This document shows positions 15,666-22,745 of a DNA stretch of 37,704 nucleotides, in pieces. Each line of letters begins with the position of its first letter. Within the stretch, counting starts at the first letter, position 1. The stretch is from Bacillota bacterium (GTDB taxonomy: Bacteria > Bacillota > Clostridia > Christensenellales > Aristaeellaceae). A program made the position numbers and the translations under genes. Below the pieces are notes generated by a model. That model saw nothing but the letters and a program-made list of their open reading frames with translations. It made no database searches and had not been told where the DNA came from. The stretch spans positions 1-37,704 of the forward strand of contig JAEYQQ010000142.1 of the NCBI GenBank assembly GCA_023409955.1, written 5' to 3'.

Positions 15666-17210
15666 TTAAGGCAAAACCCAGTGCAATACGGCTTCGGGCA
15701 CGGTTACGATACCGCCAGCCAGGGAGACTTCTCTTTTAGAACCGGTAAGGGTACAAAGCATGATGACTTCCTGATCAAGTTCCAGACCATGTAAATCAGT
15801 GCACAATACGGCAACAGGATTCTGCCCGCCATCAGCAGCAATAACAGCCATAGGTTGGCCGTTATTGCCTGACAAGGCCAGGATCTTTCCCTGATACTGT
15901 ACAGGGGCATTCTTATACTTGTCAGGATCTGCGGCCAGTTTTTCATATGCTACTTTCTTGACTTTCTTTTGAAAGGCTTCCTGCTCGTCCGCCTCGCTGG
16001 GCAGGCGGATAATGGTAAGCTTTTGATCGTTTCTCAGGTACCCAGGCATGGTGGCGCGAACGGTGTATATGTTTTCGCCGATCCTAGGCAGATCAACCAT
16101 TGAGGAAAAAGTTCCATCTTCGGCCACATCTGCGTCATAGATCTTGGATCTGTATAGCACCTGAACAGACGCGCCAGGCTTTACGGAACCGGTGACAATT
16201 GCGCTGCTGCCTGCGACTCCTTGCTCAAATTGCGTTACTGCCATAGCAGCTTTTGTTTGGTTAAATACAACAGTGAATGATACAACGCCATATCCTTTTT
16301 CTCCGATGGCATACACATCGATAATGTTTTTTCCATCTTTAGGTAAACGGCTTACGGTAAATGTAAAACGCCCTTGATCGTCGGATGTGAAGCGTTCATA
16401 GCCTGTGTCGTTGACATAATAGCGCATGGAAGTATTGGGCTCGGTGCTACCGGATACGGTGAAGGATGAGGTTTCTACAACAGAAGGAGCATCATCCAAT
16501 GTCAGTTGTGTTTCGTCACGCTGAACCCGGACCTGGGCCGGGGCAGGCGTACGTGAGGGTATGGGCGCCAGGGTTGCCATGGGTGCAGGTGTCAAGGAGG
16601 GTTGCGGCGTCCATTGCGCCCCCAGAAATAAAAGGGATGAGGCAGTTTGGAAAAGTACGGCTTCGTCCTGAGCTGTTGGTTCTCTGCCGATGATTTCGAC
16701 GGTAATCGTATACAGTTTGTTATAGCGGACCGTGGCATACGCGATGGTCTGTACAGACATGGTCTGAACGGTGGTACTGCCACGAAAAATCGCAAACTCT
16801 GGTAATTCCGGACTCCAGGCACCATGCGCATATCCGCCAGAACGAGCAAATTGCAACAGAAAGTTATCCTTTTGCTCAGTTGTCATGGCATAGATATCAT
16901 TGCCTTCTATTTCTGCAGGTTTTTCATGGCGCTGCACTTGAATCTGCCCGCTCTGTTCCGGAAAGGCTGCCAGGATTGTACCTGAGGAAGAAAAGCTGGC
17001 TGCCAGTGCTTGCGGCGTTGTACCCATCTTTTGAATCACGTGTTGCTTTGAATCGAGGTTTTCGGGTGTCAAAACTTGCCAGTCAGTAGGCAAGTAAAAA
17101 CGGACTCCCTCGTGAGCAAAGCTGTATGATGTGTTTTCTGCGATAGCAAAGCCACAGACACTAATACACAGCAGTACCAGCAGAAGCCACAACCAGCTTG
17201 TCCGATGCAT
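15666..17210 (-). CDS. Secreted Ig-like multidomain protein, paralogue A
   Basis: A 514-residue exported protein of unknown function. Signal peptide MHRTSWLWLLLVLLCISVC with probable cleavage after AIA (residue 24); N-terminal domain (about 25-195) beginning with VRFYLPTDWQVLTPENL, the same pattern as paralogue B; a Pro-rich linker with repeated TPAP units (about 200-230); two Ig-like domains (SGSTEPNTS and TGSVKPGAS openings); and a C-terminal domain with DPDKYKNAPVQYQGKILAL, reminiscent of OB-fold domains in Firmicute surface proteins. ATG 17210 has GGAGG 7 bases upstream; an extension to 17279 would put charged residues before the signal peptide. First gene of a three-gene operon. Confidence 0.75.
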   Translation of the reverse strand: MHRTSWLWLLLVLLCISVCGFAIAENTSYSFAHEGVRFYLPTDWQVLTPENLDSKQHVIQKMGTTPQALAASFSSSGTILAAFPEQSGQIQVQRHEKPAEIEGNDIYAMTTEQKDNFLLQFARSGGYAHGAWSPELPEFAIFRGSTTVQTMSVQTIAYATVRYNKLYTITVEIIGREPTAQDEAVLFQTASSLLFLGAQWTPQPSLTPAPMATLAPIPSRTPAPAQVRVQRDETQLTLDDAPSVVETSSFTVSGSTEPNTSMRYYVNDTGYERFTSDDQGRFTFTVSRLPKDGKNIIDVYAIGEKGYGVVSFTVVFNQTKAAMAVTQFEQGVAGSSAIVTGSVKPGASVQVLYRSKIYDADVAEDGTFSSMVDLPRIGENIYTVRATMPGYLRNDQKLTIIRLPSEADEQEAFQKKVKKVAYEKLAADPDKYKNAPVQYQGKILALSGNNGQPMAVIAADGGQNPVAVLCTDLHGLELDQEVIMLCTLTGSKREVSLAGGIVTVPEAVLHWVLP

Positions 17211-17261
17211 GTGCCTGCCTCCGTCCAGCCTGGCTTTTATAAGGCCAAAGCCTGATTTCAT

Positions 17262-17366
17262 ATGCATGCATTTTACCATATCACAACTTAAGGTGCAAGG
17301 AAACGCCTGTAAACATTTGCGTAATCAGATACCGCTGCAAGTGATGAATGCATGCATATTTCCATA
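17262..17366. repeat. Paired ATGCATGCAT elements in a divergent promoter region
   Basis: ATGCATGCAT, a perfect 10-base palindrome, occurs at 17262-17271 and 17348-17357. Similarity continues for nine more bases (TTTACCATA versus ATTTCCATA; 17 of 19 positions identical). One copy lies about 50 bases upstream of each divergent gene. Candidate shared operator. Confidence 0.5.
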
Positions 17367-17413
17367 AATGCAGGCCATAATAGGCATATCACCAAGGAAA
17401 AAGGAGGAGAGAA

Positions 17414-18460
17414 ATGCTTCCTTTAGATACAGCAAGGTCATATAAAAAAAACCATACATTAAGAGCAGTTCTGCTTTTGAGCGCAGTGTGTATGGCTGGT
17501 GCGGCATTTATGGCCAATTACAGGAATCCTGAACCTGAATACAAACCATATGCGGCGATGGACAGCAATGTTTCTCCAGTGATGGCGAATACGCTTCCAT
17601 CAAGGCTGCCGGAATCAATACGCAAAGGGCTTCCTGATGGCTGGAAGCTGACAACAGTAACGCCAACTGAAGAAAGCTTGTGGTCTGGGAAACTTCTTTT
17701 GGTGGATGAAAACCATCCGATACCGGACAGCGCGCCGCCGCCAAACACACTGAGCATAGCTGCCTTGGGGGAGGGAAAGGTCGCCGTTCGTTCCATGCAG
17801 CCAAGTGCCCATGAAGAAGTAATTGCTGCATTGAAAGATATGTTTACCATGGGTAAAAGCAACGGCATTACCAGCTGGCTTGTATGGGAGGGGAGCCGCT
17901 CTGATGGCCAGCAGCTGGAACTGCAGATGGAACGGCTGCGGCAGTATGCCCATGTTATGCCGCTGGTTGATGCGGCTGCCCGGACTGCAAGGGAGGTTCC
18001 GGCACCCAAGCAAAGCGAGCATCAGCTGGCATATGCGGTAGATATACGGATTGCAGACGGATGGAATGCTGTGCCGGACGCTGCGCCGCTGGACGCGTCC
18101 TATGCCGGGAAGCTGCTGCTGGATAACGCATGGCAGTATGGCTTTATCCATCGATATGGCAGCAAAACAGCCCCGCCCTACGAGGACGAGGCTTATCATT
18201 TCCGGTTTGTGGGTTTGGCCCACAGTACCTTGATTAAGGTGCTGGATGTTGATTTTGAACAATACCTGAATATCCTTCAAAGCGAGGGTACAATCACCTA
18301 CTATGAAAACGGCCATCCCCGCTATTCCGTTATAACAAAGCGAATAGATGAGGGAAAATCGTTCTTTATTCCGGCAGGCTGCACCTGGGAGGCATCTATG
18401 GACAATACAGGCTTTGCAGTAGTGGCAGTTGCCTATCTGCTGCCTGAAGTAGGAAAGTGA
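17414..18460 (+). CDS. VanY-type D-alanyl-D-alanine carboxypeptidase
   Basis: Membrane-anchored zinc carboxypeptidase (M15B/VanY family) of 348 residues that should trim the terminal D-Ala of peptidoglycan stem peptides. An N-terminal membrane segment spans about residues 17-35. Zinc ligands are visible in S-E-H203-xxxxxx-D210 (family SxHxxGxAxD; the usual Gly is Ala here) and E259-A-Y-H262 (family ExxH, E as catalytic base). About 80 residues follow the catalytic core, with no motif I recognise. The start has AAGGAGGAG upstream. The gene is divergent from the Ig-protein operon and meets lepB end to end with no intervening base. Confidence 0.82.
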   Translation: MLPLDTARSYKKNHTLRAVLLLSAVCMAGAAFMANYRNPEPEYKPYAAMDSNVSPVMANTLPSRLPESIRKGLPDGWKLTTVTPTEESLWSGKLLLVDENHPIPDSAPPPNTLSIAALGEGKVAVRSMQPSAHEEVIAALKDMFTMGKSNGITSWLVWEGSRSDGQQLELQMERLRQYAHVMPLVDAAARTAREVPAPKQSEHQLAYAVDIRIADGWNAVPDAAPLDASYAGKLLLDNAWQYGFIHRYGSKTAPPYEDEAYHFRFVGLAHSTLIKVLDVDFEQYLNILQSEGTITYYENGHPRYSVITKRIDEGKSFFIPAGCTWEASMDNTGFAVVAVAYLLPEVGK

Positions 18461-19063
18461 TCAGGGGATGGCACGGATGTTAGCAAAGGGATAAAATACG
18501 TACCGCACATGCCCATGAATCTGGTTGCGGTGCAGTGTGCCTACAGTTCGGCTATCATTGCTGTTGTCCCTGTTGTCTCCCATGACGAAGTATTCATCTT
18601 CGCCCAAGGTAAGCAAGGCCATGGAATTATCATTGTCGTTGCGCCGTGGTGTAAGATAAGGCTCATCTATAGCTTCACCGTTGACATAAACAATGTTTGT
18701 ACCATGATCCGCATCGTATTTGATTTCCACCGTATCACCCGGGATGGCGATCAGCCGCTTGACGAAATACTCTTTGCGGCCTGGATATCGGCAGATGATT
18801 ACATCTTGACGGGAAGGACTGCCCAATAGGTATTCAGGCTTGGTGACTAACATCAATTCTCCGTTGACCAGTGTATCTGTCATGCTCTCCCCATCTACAC
18901 GGATGGGTTCAAACAAATAAGTACGGATCAATAATGCGATTACAACTGCGGCTCCGATGGTCAAAAACCAGCTGAGGATTTCCTTGGTCAGGCTTTTTTG
19001 CTTGCGTTGAGTTATCTGCTGTTGTATGTTTTGGTTGGGTTCTTGCTGTGGATGGATGCTCAT
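18461..19063 (-). CDS. lepB: Type I signal peptidase (copy 1, in ECF sigma operon)
   Basis: A 200-residue signal peptidase I that cleaves Sec signal peptides at the outer face of the membrane. One N-terminal membrane segment (about residues 30-48) precedes the catalytic domain with nucleophile S60 (GESMTDTL), general base K102 (VKRLIAIPGD) and box E GDNRDNSNDSR. The start ATG 19063 overlaps the TGA of the preceding small membrane protein (ATGA), and AAGGGGGC lies upstream. It is third in the ECF sigma operon, so it is probably induced by that sigma factor. It is much closer to copy 3 (20703-21326) than to copy 2, sharing GSPSRQDVIIC and NIVYVNGEA. Confidence 0.93.
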   Translation of the reverse strand: MSIHPQQEPNQNIQQQITQRKQKSLTKEILSWFLTIGAAVVIALLIRTYLFEPIRVDGESMTDTLVNGELMLVTKPEYLLGSPSRQDVIICRYPGRKEYFVKRLIAIPGDTVEIKYDADHGTNIVYVNGEAIDEPYLTPRRNDNDNSMALLTLGEDEYFVMGDNRDNSNDSRTVGTLHRNQIHGHVRYVFYPFANIRAIP

Positions 19064-19311
19064 AATAGGGGCCCCCTTGTATATGTCTGAAGAGACCATT
19101 CCAGTTTGGAAATGACCGTATAGGCTTCTTCGCTAGCGGAGCCCATGGGAAGCAGGCACAGTGCCAATGCACAGGCCAGGGCAATGACGGGACGCAGGTA
19201 AGGATTCCTTTGCGGTCTGGGGGAGAGGAGTAGTCCGGCAGCATTCAGGAGAAGCTCTTTTTCCTTTACTGCAGCCCATATGGCGGGCAAGTGGTTTCTC
19301 TGGGCGCTCAA
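19060..19311 (-). CDS. Small single-pass membrane protein, possible anti-sigma factor
   Basis: An 83-residue protein with one clear membrane segment at about residues 37-55 (RPVIALACALALCLLP). I take TTG 19311 as start: its codon overlaps the sigma-factor stop (TTGA) and it has AAAGGAGG 7 bases upstream; the TTG at 19317 is too close to that site. The position directly after an ECF sigma gene and the single membrane segment fit an anti-sigma factor, but I see no zinc-binding HxxxCxxC motif of the ZAS type and the cytoplasmic part is only about 35 residues. The sequence is otherwise unrecognised, so the role is a guess from context. Confidence 0.65.
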   Translation of the reverse strand: MSAQRNHLPAIWAAVKEKELLLNAAGLLLSPRPQRNPYLRPVIALACALALCLLPMGSASEEAYTVISKLEWSLQTYTRGPLL

Positions 19312-19841
19312 TTCCAATCCTCCTTTGCTTTTTTCAATTTTTGACGGATACGATGAAGACCAATCTTGACCTGAGGGATGCTCTTGTGAAGCGCAGTGGC
19401 GATTTGCTTGTAATCCATGCCTTCCAGAGCATACATCAACAGCATATCTCGCTGATCACGGTCAAGGCCGGACAGGACCCCGAACAAGCCTGAGTAAATC
19501 TCCCTGCGGATAAACAGGCTTTCTGGTGTTTTGTCATCTTGAGCGGACGATAAGTCATCAACTGAAAGGGGATGATGTTTGCGTTTTCGAAGCATATCAA
19601 TGCTCTTGTGCCGAACCAATGCCGAAAGAAAGGTTGTGAAAGTAAAATCCGGCCTGTATGCATGAATATGCAGGTACAAATCCGCAAAGCATTCCTGTAC
19701 AACATCCTCGGCTAGGAATGGATCTTTTACAAGCGCTGCAGCCTGGCGATAAGCGTGTTCCCTGTGGCGCAGCACAAGGGTTTCAAATGCCTGCTGGTCG
19801 CCTTCTGTCACACGGCGGATGAGAGCGTTGTCATCCTGCAA
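19308..19841 (-). CDS. ECF RNA polymerase sigma factor (sigma-70 family)
   Basis: A 177-residue ECF sigma factor. Region 2 (about residues 8-75) includes the -10-recognition segment DVVQECFADLYLHI and FTTFLSALVRHKSIDMLRKRK; region 4 (about 115-170) is the helix-turn-helix DMLLMYALEGMDYKQIATAL followed by VKIGLHRIRQKLK. I start at TTG 19841, which has AAAGGAGG 7 bases upstream; the in-frame ATG at 19880 has no ribosome binding site. Stop and start codons overlap with the next gene, so sigma factor, small membrane protein and signal peptidase are translationally coupled. An ECF-like promoter precedes it, suggesting self-activation. Confidence 0.9.
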   Translation of the reverse strand: MQDDNALIRRVTEGDQQAFETLVLRHREHAYRQAAALVKDPFLAEDVVQECFADLYLHIHAYRPDFTFTTFLSALVRHKSIDMLRKRKHHPLSVDDLSSAQDDKTPESLFIRREIYSGLFGVLSGLDRDQRDMLLMYALEGMDYKQIATALHKSIPQVKIGLHRIRQKLKKAKEDWN

Positions 19842-19883
19842 ACCGGTCCCTCCTTTAGCTTCATCCGCGTGTATATTCATATA

Positions 19884-19909
19884 CTCGCATGGAAGTTGAA
19901 AAAGTTACA
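19884..19909 (-). promoter_or_regulatory. Predicted ECF-type autoregulatory promoter
   Basis: Minus strand TGTAAC (19904-19909), 16-base spacer, CGAG (19884-19887) followed by TAT. This resembles Bacillus ECF promoters (AAC-containing -35, CG-containing -10, 16-17 base spacer). It lies about 45 bases upstream of the sigma-factor start. Confidence 0.5.
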
Positions 19910-19937
19910 CCTATTTTTGTATTCAATATATGGAAAA

Positions 19938-19971
19938 TAAGAAAGATGCCCCGCTCAAATATAGCGAGGCA
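19938..19971 (-). terminator. Terminator downstream of lepB copy 2
   Basis: TGCCCCGCT (19947-19955) pairs with AGCGAGGCA (19963-19971) with one mismatch; on the minus strand the stem is followed by a T-rich tract. It separates the lepB2-lepB3 unit from the ECF operon. Confidence 0.65.
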
Positions 19972-20033
19972 GCATTTGTGATATTAATCATTGGGTCAGG
20001 TGCTGTGTCATGTCTCATATAAATTGCTTGTTT

Positions 20034-20663
20034 TCATTGTACCCTTTGGTCTTGGCCTGGTGGAATGGTCCGTATTTTATCCAGCGGATAAATAACCAGC
20101 CGTACCCGCCCCAGGATTGCTTCGCGATTGATTGGACCGATGATATGGCTGTCGGTGCTGTGGATGCGGTTGTCGCCAAGGACAAAGAATTCGTCAGCAC
20201 CAAGGGTGATCGGGCCAAATGCATAATCAGCAGGGTAGGTAATATAGTCCTCATGGAGCTGTACGCCGTTGACTAGTACCACTTCTTTTTGCACTTCCAC
20301 CGTATCTCCTGGAATACCCACCACCCGCTTGACATAGGTGTCTTCGCGGCCGGGGTAACGGCAGATCACTACATCTAACCGGCTAGGCTCCTGCTGCCAA
20401 TAGTCGGCCTTGGATACAAGGATGAATTCATTGTGCAATAGCGTCTGGCTCATGCTTTGTCCATCCACCCGTAACGGTTCCAGCACATAAAACTGAAGCA
20501 AAGCAGCGACACCTATGGCGCCAATAAAAACAGCCACCCAGGACAGTATTTCACGGATGGCCCTTTTTGTTTCGATGGAAGGGTCAGTGTGCGTCTCAGG
20601 CAGGGGAAGAAGGGACAAAGGATCGGAACGCCTGTTGTTTTCGGCGTCGTGTTTCTTTGCCAC
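20034..20663 (-). CDS. lepB: Type I signal peptidase (copy 2, diverged)
   Basis: A 209-residue signal peptidase I with one membrane segment (about residues 40-58). Nucleophile S70 (GQSMSQTL) and base K112 (VKRVVGIPGD) are intact. Box E is altered: GDNRIHSTDSH instead of the GDNRDxSxDSR of copies 1 and 3, and the WQQEPSRLDVVIC segment also differs. I take GTG 20663 as start, supported by AAAGGGGGG about 6 bases upstream; the ATG at 20684 has no ribosome binding site. It follows copy 3 by 39 bases, so the two are probably co-transcribed. The changes may give it a different substrate range. Confidence 0.9.
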   Translation of the reverse strand: MAKKHDAENNRRSDPLSLLPLPETHTDPSIETKRAIREILSWVAVFIGAIGVAALLQFYVLEPLRVDGQSMSQTLLHNEFILVSKADYWQQEPSRLDVVICRYPGREDTYVKRVVGIPGDTVEVQKEVVLVNGVQLHEDYITYPADYAFGPITLGADEFFVLGDNRIHSTDSHIIGPINREAILGRVRLVIYPLDKIRTIPPGQDQRVQ

Positions 20664-20702
20664 TCCTTTCCCCCCTTTCCCCATATACTGTGGGGCAGAG
20701 TA

Positions 20703-21326
20703 TTATTGAATGCTGCGAATGCTGTTAAAAGGATAGAAAACAAACCGTACTTGGCCGATAATCTGGTCCCTGGTGATTGGACCAATAATCCGGCTGTCAT
20801 TGCTGTCATCCCGATTATCACCCATGACAAAATATTGGTCTTCCCCTAGCGTAGTGAGGGGATAGGAATGGTTGCTGTCGTTCCTATCTGGTGTTAAAAA
20901 CGATTCATCTTGAGCTTCGCCATTGACATATACGATATTGGTTCTGTTATCCCTGTCATACCGTATTTCAATGGAATCGCCTGGTAATGCAATCAGCCGT
21001 TTGACAAAATACTGGTTGTTACGGCCAGGATACTTGCAGATAATTACATCTTGACGGGAGGGAGAACCCAAATAGTATTCAGGCTTGGTGACAAACACCA
21101 GCTCTTTATTATGCAGTGTATCGCTCATGCTGTTGCCGTCTACACGGATAGGCTCAAATAAAAAGGTTCTGATTAAGAAAGCGGCAACCACGGCCGTGAC
21201 AATTGTGAGTATCCAGCTGATGATTTCTTTTTTGACATCCTTTTTCGGGGTAGCGTCAGTTGATGCGGAAGATTCAGGATCAGCTTGGGCGGCGGGGTTG
21301 GTCTCTTTTTCTGGTTCGGTGCTCAT
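20703..21326 (-). CDS. lepB: Type I signal peptidase (copy 3)
   Basis: A 207-residue signal peptidase I. An acidic, Ser/Ala/Pro-rich cytoplasmic N-terminus of about 30 residues precedes a membrane segment (about 36-55); nucleophile S66 (GNSMSDTL), base K109 (VKRLIALPGD) and box E GDNRDDSNDSR are all present. AAGGAGG lies upstream of the ATG. It is the closest relative of copy 1 in the window, and the two share long identical motifs, so one arose from the other by duplication. Upstream is DUF951 on the same strand (86-base gap), with no obvious terminator in between. Confidence 0.93.
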   Translation of the reverse strand: MSTEPEKETNPAAQADPESSASTDATPKKDVKKEIISWILTIVTAVVAAFLIRTFLFEPIRVDGNSMSDTLHNKELVFVTKPEYYLGSPSRQDVIICKYPGRNNQYFVKRLIALPGDSIEIRYDRDNRTNIVYVNGEAQDESFLTPDRNDSNHSYPLTTLGEDQYFVMGDNRDDSNDSRIIGPITRDQIIGQVRFVFYPFNSIRSIQ

Positions 21327-21412
21327 GAGGATAAAAGCCTCCTTCAGTTGCTTGGTTATTTTTGCGGATGTTTACCATGGCAGTGGGCTCTGCCAGCCCG
21401 GAAGGCAGGGGG

Positions 21413-21631
21413 TTATATGTTTTGATGAACTTGATCAGCTGGCGCAGGTCCCTGAATAAGTACTTTTTTACGGCGTTTCAAAAACACAGCCCTGTCCATC
21501 ATAACGATACGGCCGCAACCTGCGCACTTGATCTTAATATCGGCGCCAGTACGGATAACGGTCCATTCATTGCTGCCGCATGGATGGGTTTTACGAGTCT
21601 GGATGCGGTCTCCCAGGCGGATATCCTCCAT
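21413..21631 (-). CDS. DUF951 family protein
   Basis: A 72-residue protein with the full DUF951 pattern: MEDIRLGD start, KTHPCGSNEW, then GADIKIKCAGCGR, a conserved Cys set (C19 in HPCG and the C-A-G-C pair near residues 37-40) that suggests metal binding, and a basic tail FLKRRKK. I start at ATG 21631, which matches the family N-terminus and has TGGAGG 8 bases upstream; the open frame continues 22 codons further without support. DUF951 genes are widespread in Firmicutes; the biochemical function is not established as far as I know. Confidence 0.9.
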   Translation of the reverse strand: MEDIRLGDRIQTRKTHPCGSNEWTVIRTGADIKIKCAGCGRIVMMDRAVFLKRRKKVLIQGPAPADQVHQNI

Positions 21632-21797
21632 GTGCTCAACCTCCAGACAATAGTTGCAATTATTATAATCCAACATCCGGTAAGTTTCAACACCCATTGG
21701 CTGGCAAAATACATACTTTGTTCCTGTTCGTTTTCAACAGAAATATCTGGTGTTTAGCCTTCCAAAAGCATGAAAATGGCACGATCCGCCGTTTTTA

Positions 21798-21806
21798 TGC
21801 TATACT
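21798..21806 (+). promoter_or_regulatory. Predicted extended -10 promoter of the FHA-SEDS-PBP operon
   Basis: TGC followed by TATACT (21801-21806), about 33 bases before the GTG start of the FHA gene. No good -35 box at 17 bases, as is usual for extended -10 promoters. Confidence 0.45.
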
Positions 21807-21838
21807 ATATAGGATAACCAACAAAGGGCGGTGGAATC

Positions 21839-22741
21839 GTGCCGGCGGATAAGTATGAACTGGTGGCCCTGGTGGCACGCTACTGGTTTGCCTTTTTGGG
21901 CGTCGTTATCGTTTGGCGTAGCTTTATCTGGCTTAGGTCAGATGCCAAACGAAAGCGAAAACGCTTGAAACAGCTGCCGGATGCCGGGTTGGTAGGTGAG
22001 ATGGTTGTACTAGCAGGCAGTGAAGCCTTGCCGCCTGGCTCTGTAATCCCACTGCCCCGGGAAGGTACAATGGGCAGCCTTCGCAGCTGCGATGTCAGTA
22101 TTCCATGTGACGGTGTAGCAAACCGACACGTTGATTTTCGGTTTGTGGATGGAGTGGGCCTGGTGCTTACACCTGCCCCGCGTCAAGAGTTGATTGTGGA
22201 TGGTCAGGAGGCAAAACCAAATCAGCAAGAATGGGTCATGCACCATGGCTCCCGCTTGATGATAGGGGACGCGCTTTTGCGTATGCGACTGTTTATGGGG
22301 CTTGAAACCGCCCGCTCTGCCGCATTCCAGCAAGATGTGCAGGAATTGGACCTGACACCGGAAATGGCTGTCGTCCGTGAGGAGTGGCCAGAAGAAGGCT
22401 ATATTCCAGAGGATAACACGCCGCCACAGCCGGTGTATATGCAGCAGCCCTTTGAGCCGGGCTGGGAGGATGAGACAAGACCCTATCACCAGCGGATGCT
22501 ATCCTGGCAGGATACGGGCCGGTATGCGTGGGATAGGCAGATGCAGAACCAGCGATACCAAGCCCCTTATATGCCTAATGTGCAAGCGGAAGATTTTGAT
22601 GGCTCGGATGAAACTCAGGACGGGCAGGAAACATGGCTTGATCCTTATGATACAGATGATCAGGAGCCTGATGATTGGCGGCAGCTGCCGCCGCGCGAGG
22701 CACCGCCCCGGCGCGGTCTCTTTCGCAGGGGGAGGCGGTGA
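21839..22741 (+). CDS. Membrane-anchored FHA domain protein
   Basis: A 300-residue protein with an N-terminal membrane segment (about residues 8-28), a basic stop-transfer stretch (DAKRKRKRLK), an FHA phosphothreonine-binding domain (about 55-155; GSLRSCDVSIPCD then NRHVDFRF, the G-S...N-R-H pattern of FHA ligand loops), and a long acidic, Gln/Pro/Asp-rich low-complexity tail ending in PRRGLFRRGRR. The GTG start has AAAGGGCGGTGG upstream. First gene of an operon with a SEDS protein and a PBP (4-base gap to the next). In Actinobacteria FHA proteins sit beside rodA-pbpA and link Ser/Thr kinase signals to wall synthesis; no kinase gene is in this window. Confidence 0.87.
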   Translation: MPADKYELVALVARYWFAFLGVVIVWRSFIWLRSDAKRKRKRLKQLPDAGLVGEMVVLAGSEALPPGSVIPLPREGTMGSLRSCDVSIPCDGVANRHVDFRFVDGVGLVLTPAPRQELIVDGQEAKPNQQEWVMHHGSRLMIGDALLRMRLFMGLETARSAAFQQDVQELDLTPEMAVVREEWPEEGYIPEDNTPPQPVYMQQPFEPGWEDETRPYHQRMLSWQDTGRYAWDRQMQNQRYQAPYMPNVQAEDFDGSDETQDGQETWLDPYDTDDQEPDDWRQLPPREAPPRRGLFRRGRR

Positions 22742-22745
22742 TTAA

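Noticed and set aside
17615..18316. Open frame of 233 codons opposite the carboxypeptidase gene
   Set aside because: Covers the conserved zinc motifs of the sense gene and has no start signal.
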